This document shows, in pieces, positions 28,508-39,966 of a stretch of DNA of 64,000 nucleotides. A program made the position numbers and the translations under genes. The stretch is from Daphnia pulex (taxonomy: Eukaryota > Arthropoda > Branchiopoda > Diplostraca > Daphniidae), in the NCBI RefSeq assembly GCF_021134715.1, contig NC_060021.1, positions 7,038,501-7,102,500 on the forward strand. The letters run 5' to 3'. Below the pieces are notes generated by a model, which was not told the DNA's origin, did no database searches, and saw only the letters and a list, made by a program, of their open reading frames with translations. Position 1 is the stretch's first letter. Each line of letters starts with the position of its first letter.

Positions 28508-28637
28508 GATTGACTCACGGGGAAGCGGACAAGCGGCCCGCACCAATTCTTACGCCGACCGGAGTGTGCCTGAGTTGAAATTGCTTTTGAGTCCCAGCAC
28601 TTTCCGTCGCAATGCCAACTATCAACCGGAGAATTGA
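28508..28637 (+). CDS. Possible terminal exon of an unidentified gene
   Basis: A pyrimidine tract and acceptor (TTTTTCAAACAAG) are followed by an open frame of 43 codons ending in TGA. It reads IDSRGSGQAARTNSYADRSV, PELKLLLSPSTFRRNANYQP, EN. Composition and GC content are coding-like compared with the AT-rich surroundings. I find no upstream exon on the plus strand, so it may be a stranded fragment or a chance frame. Confidence 0.25.
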
Positions 28638-30219
28638 TGATGAAACTCGGAACCTTTTGCTCTCTTTCTCTCCCTGTCTCTCTCTATTCGACACGGTCCA
28701 ACAGCGATGTAAGGAGTCCGCCTGCCGTATCGGCGCCATGTTTCACAACCCATTAGAAAAATCACAAGTAGGATTCGTTTTTATTATCATTGTGTTCAAT
28801 TTAAATTTTTATGAATTCATCTCGTCGTTTCTCTTATTCAGGTGCTTTTGAAACCGAATCCTCGCTTGAAGAAAATTGAACATGTTACCACTTTATCTCA
28901 TTCCGCAATTTAAAGCCATGTTACTTAATATGGGTGCTGGTTATCCTTAAAGATTTGTTTCTTATTGAAATTAACGGTTTGTTTGACTTTTTAACGACGC
29001 GTTGGACGTTGACCCATGACATCACTAGAAATCAATTCGACAGTTTGATTTGAGCCGCTCTGAAATGAAGTTTACGGCATTGCCACATTTCCCGTGGAAT
29101 CTCTGCAGAGCAGACGAAAATTTTTCTTTCGATTTCAGTTTGAGTTTGACTCCGAGTCGGGAGAGGACAGACTACATATTCTGTGAGCTGAGAACTGAGA
29201 TCTTGATAGTCATTGTATCGTTCATTCTCCAATGATTTGGGTTCAAGGATTTCATGTGCAACTATCCACCTGGAAAGGTAAATTTCTATTATATTACTAT
29301 AGCTCAATAGCTGTTTTCTGTTAAGCGAGAATATCTGATTTTCTATTGCTGACAAAAATGGTAAATCATTTCTAAAATTCGAATTGCTACACTGAAAGAT
29401 TTAGGTTTGTCTATTGTTCTTTCTATTTGGTTGTGACTTATGAGTAGTAAAGCCGATGTCCCATGGTAAAAAAACATTGAAGTAAAAAGAGATTCATGGC
29501 TTTCGTACTGTCAAAGGAACTCAGATACAAGATTCTCTGGGGAAGTGATATGTCCCCAATGAAATATTTGGTAATAAATATTATAACATGGTAATAATAA
29601 ATAACAAATACTAGATTTGCCGCAAGTCAAAGAAACAGGGATACTTTCTTTGAGTGATGAGTTTATTGTGCAAAGTATAAACTTTGGTTTGATTCAGTTC
29701 AGATAGGTTCATGTGTTGTGTATATTTGAACAATTCTTATTTAAATATATTTTGTGACTTACTAATTAGTTTCATTAACTGACTGTTGGCCTTGTCGCCT
29801 GAAAATGGTGTCTTAATCGTCTTTATCTTCTTCTGCTATTTGCAGTCGCCTTATAGATAAGAACCTTGTACTTAACTTACTGTTTGTTTGTTTGTTTTTT
29901 TTATTTTTTTTAATTATTTTTGTTATTTATTCTTGCTAAAGAATTCAGGGTAGCTTCCTCCCTCCCAAGTCCCATCCATCCATGGATGAATCTGTTGGCT
30001 GTCAGCCAAATTATGTCATCCAGCCCCCAGGTGGCGCGAGCGTCGTCGTGGGGAACGAAAATCCCGCATTGGTTTCCGACTTTCCGAGATGCTGAGTGAT
30101 AATGTTTTCCAAATTCATTACGTATTTACGGTTAACTTCTCCACTTTCAGTTCTAAAGATTAATAGGCAATTCTAGTTTGGCTTACTTAAATTAACTGGA
30201 AGTTTACAGGTAATCCGTA
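28638..30219. other. Intergenic, no gene seen
   Basis: AT-rich sequence with T-runs (29890-29930). Frames at 29032-29355 (minus) and 29050-29235 (plus) overlap each other and have no motif. Confidence 0.4.
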
Positions 30220-31372
30220 AACCCCACCGGTGGTCACTCAGACACTCACCCGTTGTGATAACCAGGAGGATGAGGAGGGCTCTGGTGCGGCTATACATGT
30301 ACTTCCGCTGCGACACACACCTGTAGTCACTCACTACGGAATTATTGCCCAGGTACTCGTAAATTAACTTATTTTTGTAGATTATCTACTGATCACCTAC
30401 TAGCTTTAAACTCTGTGTTTGTGTAATCCTAAAATTAGGCCCTTCTTGCGAGTCGCTAACGAAGTGTTGCGAGTGCACGAGAGAATTGAAAAAGCTGCTG
30501 CAAGTCACTTTCTCGTCTTAAAAGCCCAATGAGACTTTGGAATCTGGGGCTTAACATCTGAAGTAAAAATCAGATTGAATGAGAAATCTATTTAATTGGT
30601 TTATCCATCAAGTTGGCCTAGTAAGCCGAAGTCCTGATGGATTTGGTCTTTGAATTTTTTTTTATTAATGTTAGGTTTGCTGGCTTGGGTACTGAAGAGA
30701 ACATCTGGCGGCTAGATTTGCCAGTTGTTGGGGCGTAGTGGAAGTAAGCTAGCCCCTTAATTTATCTTCTTCTAAGTTCTGATCTTCTTGGTTTTCCCTT
30801 CCCTGTGTAGTTGAAATGTGGGATTTGAAAATTAAAGCCGTCATTATTAATTTCAATTGCCCTATTACCGTTCAGAATATGCACTTTATGTACATATATT
30901 ATAATCTTAATAAAAAGTTATATATTAAAAAACCTGTAGAATAATCTTCAGTAAAAAAACCATGTTTCATAAATACAGAGCAACAGTTGCAAAGCCAATA
31001 TTTATTTTGTGCAAGTAACATAGGTTAGGTTGTTATATATTATTTACCTGTCCCAGATTTATCTTACTAGTAGCTTTTTTTCTCATTGCATGCCTAAATG
31101 CTAGTCAATTTGTTTAAACTCACACATGCAGTCAATCAAGAAAGGGAAGAAACTGCATTGATTGATTGATTGTGCCAAGGAGCTACCTGGACAAAGGAAT
31201 AAGAGAGATGAGTGCGAAGCCATTTTAGCTAGGGAACAATTAGAAGTAGAAGGTTTCCAGGTTAGACTCATGATTCTCCAAAGTTTTCATTAAATCATAC
31301 ACCTTCCAAGTCCTCGTTCGACCAGGGCCCTCATCCTCATCCCAGTGGGTGAGTGCTCACCGGTGAGCGTTG
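30220..31372. repeat. Imperfect inverted repeat about 1.15 kb across
   Basis: The left arm (30220-30286, containing CACCGGTGG, CACTCACCC and GGATGAGGAGGGCTCTGG) resembles the reverse complement of the right arm (31320-31372, containing CCAGGGCCCTCATCCTCAT, GGGTGAGTGC and CACCGGTGAG). The interior is AT-rich and has no ORF. It may be an old terminal-repeat element; no clear target duplication was found. Confidence 0.4.
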
Positions 31373-32790
31373 GTTAGTGCTGTCAGTTTCCAAAGAACTG
31401 TAACGGTGGTGAGAATCTGGCCCTGAAAGGCGAGAATATTTAGATATAAATTTCAATAAATATATAGCAACAGCAAGCAATACCTCAAATCTATCAATGT
31501 TACATTGTCCTTGATTAGAACTAAGTGGCAGTCACCACAACCTCTTGAGTGGCAGTATTATTTTGCTGATTATCTACAAAGGGAAGAGATAGCAGCAAAG
31601 AATTGGATCTGGGGAAGGCATCAATATCTTGAAGATTTACCACAATTTGACAGGGGAAGTTAACCTGAAATATTATCATAAAAATTAAATGAAAGTAGAA
31701 ACTATTTAGCTTTGGAAGACATAACTTGCATTATTGGATTGGATAACTTGATTTCTATTATCACAAGCATCTAGGTCGCAAGAAAACTTCAGCTGAAATT
31801 TAAGCTGACACATTAAGTCAGAAAGCAACAAGAACAATTAGTTGTATGTTGTGTTATCTATTAATTGAAAACGGTCCAACTTACCTAAAAAATCCTAATC
31901 TAAATTTGTTTAGATTTTTTAAAGTAACTTATGATGTGTTTTGTAAACATTGTGTAACTTAGGACCAGACGAAGCCAGACAAGCCAATGCTGCTCTCCAA
32001 TTATCAATGGTCTTCGAAAACCTACAGAAGAAAAGAAAAATTTATCACAGATAAGGAAAAATGCAGAATGACAGGAATAAAGCTAAAAAGGTGATACAGG
32101 TGATTATTAATTTAATTAGATGCCCAGTCCCTAGAGTTGGGATTGAATGAGCCAGGAACATGCTGTTGTTGTCAGATAGGGTAGTGTGGAAAGGATTTTT
32201 CATCTTCGCCATCATTTGTGATTGACTTTACATTTGCTGTTGCCTTGTAGTATGTAGCCTAGTAGTGTCCAAGTGAATAGAAACACATTCTGAATAACTG
32301 GCAGGTTTACCTTACCAACTGGGTGGTTTTCCCTTTCAGCTGTCCACTGTCCAGCATTGTTGCCCAGCTGCTGAAACGTCTGGAATACATGAACGGATAT
32401 CTGTCATTCTGTCTTGAGTGCCTTCTCCTCACGTGTAGAAGTTGAAGTGGCGTTCAATATCACCTTGGGGATTTCGTCTTTTGTGATGTGTGATGCTGCG
32501 TGGTGGCTTTATGATGAATTTAGCATGGAGAATATTACGTGAGTATCAAAAAGATTTTACCTTTGTTTGCCAGTTCTTTCAATTGTATGTCAACGAGCTA
32601 GAGCGGACATTGTTTTTTCATGTTACATTTAAACGTTTATTCTTTCTGACGCTAGACGGCATAGCCTTTGATCATTTTTTACCTGTTAGAATCAGTTTAA
32701 ATGTGCTTACTTTGCACATCTCTATAGAATTTTCTCAATGGTACTTTTAAAAAATTTTGGGTGATAACTGTCAGTTTCTGTTTCAGCAAC
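31373..32790. other. Intergenic, no gene seen
   Basis: AT-rich sequence with a few possible splice motifs but no coding frame. The 86-codon frame at 32490-32750 (+) has no recognised domain. Confidence 0.4.
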
Positions 32791-33176
32791 AAAGCTCACT
32801 TGTTAGATTTTTAATTATGTGTTTTTTTTCTACTTCCGGTTTTCTACTTTTCAGTCAGTAGTTCAGTAAATATTCATCTGAAGTACAAACGAACTACATA
32901 TTCGTGATCCTCGTCAAATTTGTGGTAAAGTTCATGTTTTTTTTTGTACGTTTTCGTACTTCCGGTTTTGAAAATTTTCCTGAACTATATAGTTCAGGAA
33001 AATTCTCGATTTTGGCCAAAATCTGGATTTCGTTTAAATCACATCTAATCGGCCCCAAATTTCATGGAGATCACGAATATCTGGTTTATTTTGTCGGCAG
33101 CCCAATGGTTAAGGCGCTATCGACTACTTCCGGTATACTTCCGGAAAATTTGCATAAAACTAGCAAGTGAGCTTTA
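32791..33176. mobile_element. Short TIR element (MITE-like)
   Basis: The left end AAAGCTCACTTGTTAG and the right end CTAGCAAGTGAGCTTT are inverted repeats of 16 bp with one mismatch, 386 bp apart. The interior has several CTTCCGG/CTTCCGGTTTT copies and a 32-bp perfect palindrome (32973-33004), but no ORF. Target duplication is unclear. Size and structure fit a MITE. Confidence 0.5.
32973..33004. repeat. 32-bp perfect palindrome
   Basis: Both arms read AATTTTCCTGAACTAT in opposite orientation with no spacer. It sits in the middle of the short TIR element. Confidence 0.9.
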
Positions 33177-33389
33177 TTCTCTGCACAATTCTAAGCACTC
33201 CTTGCCAGTTTAAGCAAACAGAAATGGTCTTTTTGATTACTTTTGTGACTTTTGTGACTATCTAAAGCCGGTCCTGTAGATAGTGAGTTTTGAACGTGTC
33301 TAATAGATGGCGTGAAAGAATATTGTGTTGATATGTGCTTATGGCGGCTCGTTGTCAACAGTTCAGCTACAGCTATTTTCTTCGACAAT

Positions 33390-34300
33390 TACAATGGAAT
33401 TCGTATGTAAATTGGATAGATTTCGTGTGCAATTTGTTGGGCTTGTGTTCTTTTCCGTTTATGTGTTTAATAACTTAAATATTTCTCATTAATTTCCAGG
33501 AGAATTTGTGTAAGGGGCATGCAGCCTAGTGTCAAGTATTGTGTTATAAATCCTAGCACAGACTGATCCTAGTATCCTACTGTCATCCAAATGACAGAGG
33601 TAACAACCAACACTAGCTTTAGTACAGTATTGCTGAGACAAAAATATTGTTCTCATCTTTTATTTGGATTCATCATAATTATCGACTGATTTTATTGGAC
33701 TTGCTAGATCACCAATCCTAGAATGGACATTCTCTCATTCCATCTTCTAGAGAACGTTGGATAACTGATTGGTGGTTTTGTGTGTAAGTTTTGAACTTGA
33801 ACTGAACTGAACTTTCTTTGTTGCAGTCTAATGTTTATTTAAAATATTGTTCTGCACTAATGTCTATCTAATGTTTAAGTTTAATTATTCTTTTAGATCA
33901 TAGACATCAAGCACATTGATGACACAAATTATAAACAAGGTGACTTAATTTTTTATATTTTTTTTACAGGGTTCTAATCTTGCACGCCAGCCTTTATGAG
34001 AAGTCATGTCCTTTGAAGAAAAGGGACAATGACTTTACAGTCAACAAGGTCCTTTGTTTGGTAACCCGTTGGCTGCTACCCTTGAACATCCCTTTTTACT
34101 TCCTTAAACAGGTCCTCTTGATTTGAGGTATTGCTTTATTTTTCTAAAACCATATTTAAAATGATTGTTATCCTAATAAACGTTCATTCTGCCTACAGGG
34201 TAACTTCTTCGCTACTTATCATGGACTTCATCCATTGGTGAAAACTGAAAAGAGAAAGCTGTAATTCAGATGTCTAAGCCGGAAGCCCCGAAGCCTACTA
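33390..34300 (+). ncRNA. Possible spliced non-coding transcript
   Basis: Plus-strand splice signals occur in order: donor GTATGT (33401), acceptor TTTCCAG (33500), acceptor TTTTTTACAG (33969), donor GAG|GTATTG (about 34126) and acceptor CTGCCTACAG (34199). All frames are closed. It contains a tight hairpin at 34001-34035 (AAGTCAT pairs with ATGACTT) and a small one at 33580-33597. No known RNA family is recognised. Confidence 0.25.
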
Positions 34301-34559
34301 TGGATAATCGCTCTCGTAATAACTGTTCCTCAACTCTTCGCTCTTTTTCCGGTTTCTCTTAACCATTTGCCAGGTAGTCAATTAAGACAGTGATGTCTCC
34401 CCCTGTCTTGATTGTGTGCGAGTTTCAAAAGCAGTTTATCACCCAAATGAGACAAAAGGAGTTGGTTAGGTTTGTTTTATACGGTTATAAACTGCTTTAA
34501 AATTTGCACAGAACAACATTTGTCTTGTACCGGACGCTTTGTTTATTAAATTTCAATCA

Positions 34560-34880
34560 TTTTTGCCAAAATTGTAGAATTTTAATGATTTAATTCAATT
34601 AACTTTAAGTAATTCAATTAACTTAATTAAATCAAGTTTAATTACATCAATTTAATTAAATACATTAAAATTAATTTATTCAAAATATTAAAATTTGTTT
34701 TATTAATTTTTCATTTTTATTAGATAATGGTAGTAAATATTATAGTTTCATATAATTGATTGTATTTTAATTTGTTTAAAAATTTCACAATTTATGAAAA
34801 ATATATCAGATATAATAATGCACAAGGTATAATATTGCAAGTTTTGACATCCCATTATTTAAGAATTATTTAAAAATATA
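34560..34880. repeat. Extremely AT-rich low-complexity tract
   Basis: Variations of TTTAATTAA/ATTCAATTAAC repeat for about 300 bp. Nothing else can be read here. Confidence 0.7.
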
Positions 34881-37738
34881 TGGGTGAGGAAATTTCAGGA
34901 AGGAGTGCTGTTTCAGTTATTAACAGGTTGGAACATGTCTTAGTTGATAAGAAATCTCAAGGTTGCTAAAATCACATATAACATGGATATAATTTTGAAC
35001 AACCAGAACTGAACTGGCACATTAACTTAATAACATCAACATCAGCTTCTTCAGGATAACACCAGCAACCCAACTTCAGGATCTGCTACTTCCAAGACTC
35101 CAGCATATTCAGGATAGCAACAGCTTGAACAGGATTGAGACTGCAAAGCGACTGCACATTTACGCCGAAACCTATGAGAAGAAACAGGGATATTATACTA
35201 GTTAAGACAAGAAAACCATGAATTTCTCTTTTAACTTCATCTTAATAAAATAGACAAAAGGTTTTCCTATAAAGCAAGGTTCCATAACTAATTTCCTTCG
35301 TCAGTTTGGAATTGATCTTTCAACAGAACACAACATTTCAATAAAAAACTAGACACTTCTCAGGTCACAAATAATATCTAGTCAAATTACCATTTCATTT
35401 TCTTGCAGCCTTGCTTCAAGTCTTACTTCTCCACTCAACAAAAACAGCATAGACTCCATTCAGCATATTGTTGATCACATGGTCACCAAATCTTGTTGAG
35501 AAGAAAGAAAATCATTAATTAAAAATTAAACCTGCACCAGCTATAAAAAATGTAATGGAAAACAAGAAAAGTCGTATTAAGTTTAAATTAAAAATAAATC
35601 GAACACGAGCAGCAACAGATGTTTAAAATCACAATAAAAAGGTCATATCAGAAGTTTTGTAAAAGATAATAAAAAGTTCTAGTTAATTAAAAAGAAAATT
35701 ACAATGAAGTAAAAGCTAGTTGAGCAAGCAGCTATCTATTCAGAAAAACTCTAAACCCATTATAATATTCTAATTAGACTTTATGAAACTTCCCCAGTTA
35801 TAACCCAATATCACCATCAAAATCAAATTACCATTTCAGAATGTCTTCATTGATATTGCTCTTCAGAATAAAACCAGCATTGCTGACCGCTACAATAAGC
35901 CACAGCTCTACACGACTTGAACTCCTTTTCACTAGCTGACTGCAACAAAAACACCTACATGACACATAAAGCTTAGACTCTCAAAATTCATCAATATATA
36001 AGAGAAAGGAATATCTTACCTGAACATAAACTGCACATCAAAAAGAAACATCATAATTAGCTCATACATCTAACTGATGATGGAAACCTACAGAGCAAAA
36101 GAATATCAATGAACAGAATGACACTTTGAAATGTAAAAAAATTCAAATGAAAAAATTTTCAGACAAAAACAAGAATTGCAAGTTTAACTTCAGCCAACAA
36201 ATATAAAATGATTGATTCAAACACTTAGTAGTTAAGGCAATGAAAATAATTCAAACCAACACCAGACAGCATGCAGCACTTCCCCACACCAGCACATGGT
36301 CATCATGCAACAGCTCACTACAAAACCTTCACCAGCTGGCTGCAACAATTCCATGCAGACATTTGACTGCCATGATAAAGCTCAACTTCACCAAGCCATT
36401 AATCCTACATGGAAAAAAGCTTGATTACTATTTAAAAAACAAAAACAAAGTACTAACTACTAAGCAACAATTTTCAATTATCTACATAATTCCTATTACT
36501 TAACAACCCCAAACAGAGAAAACATATCTACTGGGATAAGACTGTGACAAGGACAGAATTGTATCACAGGCATGATAAATGTATTCTTTCAATGTTCTTC
36601 TTAATCTTCTTCAGCATTTAAACAAAGACATATGTTTATCATATGAACATTCAGAAACCCTAATGAACTTAAAACTAAATTACCTTCCGAGTTATAGTAG
36701 AGAAGAATGTTGAATTTGACCGCATTTTAATCACGAACAATGTAACTGGTCTCCATACTCGATAGAAGATGTTATCAGGCTCAGTGGCATAAGATAGCGA
36801 TGTTGCCAACATCAGGCGCTTTATCCCTGGAAAAACTCTATAAAGCCACTACTACAACAAAACATTCCGTTAAATTAAAACATTTAATTTCCCATACTCC
36901 CATTGTAAGCAAGTCTGCTCAAGCACCTTTTGAACACATCTCTCCTGGGAAACGACTGCACACCAAACAGCCACAACAAACCAGTTCAAACATCAAACTG
37001 ACCATGGGAACCCAAATTTAAAACAAAAAAAAAAAAAAAGTTTAACTTTACCTTACAATTGTAAAAAATGGTTCAAATACTTAAGTTGGGCAATTATACA
37101 TTCGAGATTTACATGATGTAACTAGAGAAAATATTAAGATGGCCGAAGATCACATCATGTTGGTTTCATTTAAGCTTTTTAATAGGAAATGTCAAATTCT
37201 GTTCCGTTTAGTCAAAAACAGTAACAAATATCGACCATCTGATTAAGGTCTTTTCATAAAAGCTGTCTTAAATAAGCGAGATTGCCCTAGTAGTTGCCAT
37301 GTCATTTGAATCAAGAACTTAATGTTTAACTTCAGCTAATTCTAAACTAAAAACAAGCATAGGTAGCACACATGCTTAAAAAAACTAACCCTTAATCTAT
37401 CTCTTAAGTACTTACATTATTAGTATTTCATTCAGATTTCCTATTTCCATCACAATGTTGTCTTGCAATGTAGTAGAGACCCTCTTATTAGTTAGAGAAC
37501 CTTCATCAAACGGCAGCGATCACGTGCACGCAGCGCAATAAAGAAGCTTTTAGACTCCACCGGGCTGTTAATAGAAAAAGAAAACCTAATTAGTTTCAGA
37601 AACAAAGTCTTTATATTAGTTGATCAAAATTATTGCTTTTACTACTCTGAAGTACTTCTTAATGTGACTAAAGGTGCAAAATGAACCAAGAGACGACATT
37701 TTGGGGGAAATTAACAGCAGAGCTCATGACCAAAGAAA

Positions 37739-37882
37739 TTACCATTAAAGAACCATTAGAAATTAAACCATTAGATTAAAGATTAATTACCAGAGAAGTT
37801 AAACCATTAGATTAAAGAAAAATTACCATTAAAAACCATTAGAAATTTAACCATAAGATCAAAGAACCATGAGAAATTTAAC
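37739..37882. repeat. Degenerate tandem repeat
   Basis: Five or six irregular units based on AACCATTAGAAATTAAACCA/AAAGAAAAATTACC. It lies between putative ncRNA exons C and A. Confidence 0.6.
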
Positions 37883-38286
37883 CATGCAAGTACAAGTTAA
37901 AAGCCATGCTCCCTGTAAGTTGACCACACAAAATATTTAACTTCAATAACCTTGAGGAATAAAGGCAAGAATTATTGCCATTTTTTAAGATGAACATTGT
38001 CAAGAGAGAAAGTTACCTGCAATGGCCAAGCTAAACCTTCTCGGATAGCGTCTTCATTGAAAAAGACAATGTGAGAAAAGTTTTTTTAGCGGTTGATCAT
38101 CCATCTCAGGGCATGTCACGACTGAATGACTGCAAAATCACTGCACACCAGACAACACCATTAACAGTTCAAACTGAACAAGGAAACCTACAAAAAACAA
38201 AACAAATTAATAAACCGATGATATTTTCAAATATTAAAAGAAAAACAAAGTAATGTTCTAATTGATTTAATTTCTTTTCATCTCTT

Positions 38287-38336
38287 CACAAGCTGACTTT
38301 TTTCACAAGCTGACTTTTTTCACAAGCTGACTTTTC
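38287..38336. repeat. 17-bp tandem repeat, three copies
   Basis: CACAAGCTGACTTTTTT occurs three times in succession; the last copy is slightly truncated. Confidence 0.9.
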
Positions 38337-39250
38337 TATTAGCAGAACATAATTGTTGAATCTATTTCAAGAGTTTAATGTCCAAACCTAGTCAATTCTA
38401 ATTCAAAGCAAACACAAGTAGCACACATGTGTAAGCTTAAATTTAAGCAAATTGTTAACCCAATCGACACAAGCTGATTAATTTTCACATAAGCTCTTAA
38501 GTAGGAAATACTTGTCAAATCTATATTAAGACACAGCTTTAAGAGTTTAATGTACAACCTGAGTTAATTCTAAGCAAAGAACAAGCATATGTAGCTCACA
38601 TATGTAGACTTAAATTTAAGCAAAATTCTAACCATCTGTTGCGATTCATAACAAACTAACAAAAAAGAAAAAACTTATCACAAAAGCTATCTTGCATTGA
38701 AGCCCAAAACAAGATGTCACTTGTCTTTTACATTATCAAGTATAATATGCTAATAATGTTACTAGATTCATTACCTTCTCAACTTAGCTTACAAGTAACT
38801 TAGTTTCCTCTTTTCATCTGAATAGTCTTGCAAAATAGTGGAGACCCTCTTCATGCCAAGGCAGCGATCACGTGCACGTAATGCAATGAAAAAGCTCAGA
38901 ATTCACCAGGCTGTTACTAACAGCCTGTTAGTTAAAACAAATAAAAACTCAATTTTAAAAAAAAAAGTTTTAAACGTGAAACCCGTCAATTAACCAGACG
39001 GCACACACAATATTTAAATTCAATAATCAATAACCTTAAAGAATAAAACAGGAATTACCATAAATGAAAAACGTCAGGAAAGAATGTCGACATGTGCCAA
39101 TGGCTAAGGTAACCTTCTCCGACAGCATCTCAAGGGAAAAGAAATGTCAAAAGGAATGTCGTCTCGTGTCGACAATTTAATACCGGGCTACCAACACACT
39201 AGGCATGACACAAGGGCTGAATCCCTAAACACACTGAAATATAGCCACCT

Positions 39251-39966
39251 AGTGACAGCCCTTAGCACCCACGGAAAATAAAAATTGTCGGGACGTTTTC
39301 CATGATGAAAAAGTGTAATAATATAAGGAAGTACAAGTATTTCTTGTTATAACTTCTTGGGGTTATTGAATGTAAAACATTGATATGTAAATTTTCAGGA
39401 GATTTAGCATGTATTGTAAATACCTCTTTGTCAAACCCAAAATTCCCAAATCTTCTAACTCGGAAAAGAGGATGTCGTGCCTCCTGTGTCTTGCTGCCTC
39501 TGTTAAACTGTTAACTTACATACACACATAACATTGACCAGGATGTTGAGAATATCCACTTATCCAGCAAGTTGGAAATGTGTCAATTGAGGGAGGCGGG
39601 AGAAGACTGGACGATTATTTTCACACCTAGCTTTTCCTATGAAATGATTAGTTAATATTAACGGAACACACAAATTATGAAACCAAATAAAACTTTAAAT
39701 TTTCAGAATGAATAACATTTCCTGGTCTTTCTTTATTCTACACAGCAAAATGTAAATGTCTCAAGAGTCAAGAAAGACGTGTTTCTAAGGCATTCATCAC
39801 ATTGATCACAGCTAGGAGCTAGCGATCCACTGATTTTAATTTTAGTTTTTGCTGTTCCAATACAACAGCAGACTCAAAATTTTGAAAATATTTTAATTTA
39901 TTTTAATTTTAACGTTTTTAGTGTTCCAACTCAGTAGCAAACGTGTCAATTTATAAGAAATTCAAG
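39251..39966. other. Spacer between the ncRNA locus and UGT-B
   Basis: No ORF. Near the right end (39840-39960) it shares flanking sequence with the 3' side of UGT-A, as expected after tandem duplication. Confidence 0.5.

Larger units (their letters stand above)
34900..39250 (-). ncRNA. Duplicated-exon non-coding RNA locus (putative lncRNA)
   Basis: The minus strand shows paired splice signals around blocks closed in all frames. Exon B is 38910-38775 (acceptor GTAACAG, donor GAAG|GTAATG). Exon C is 38187-38017 (acceptor TTTTTTGTAG, donor GCAG|GTAACT). Exon A is 37564-37416 (acceptor TTTTTCTATTAACAG, donor AAT|GTAAGTAC). A and B are copies: both begin CAGCC(C/T)GGTG across the acceptor and share the 19-nt core CGTGCACGTGATCGCTGCC and a GGGTCTC(T/C)ACTA block. 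Exon C has relatives at about 39170-39100 and 37016-36930. More acceptors or donors lie at 36684, 36409, 36090, 36020 and 35937. The locus is on the same strand as the UGT genes, between UGT-B and UGT-A. Function is unknown. Repeats alone could also explain the duplication, but conserved splice edges argue for transcripts. Confidence 0.45.

Noticed and set aside
35500-36503. Plus-strand 87-codon frame (36240-36503) as a protein gene
   Set aside because: No motif, repetitive composition, and minus-strand splice signals overlap it.
37416-37530. C/D-box snoRNA in ncRNA exon A (TGATGA near 37508, CTGA near 37434)
   Set aside because: Boxes are present, but the terminal stem is poor and the boxes are not kept in the paired copy at 38.8 kb.
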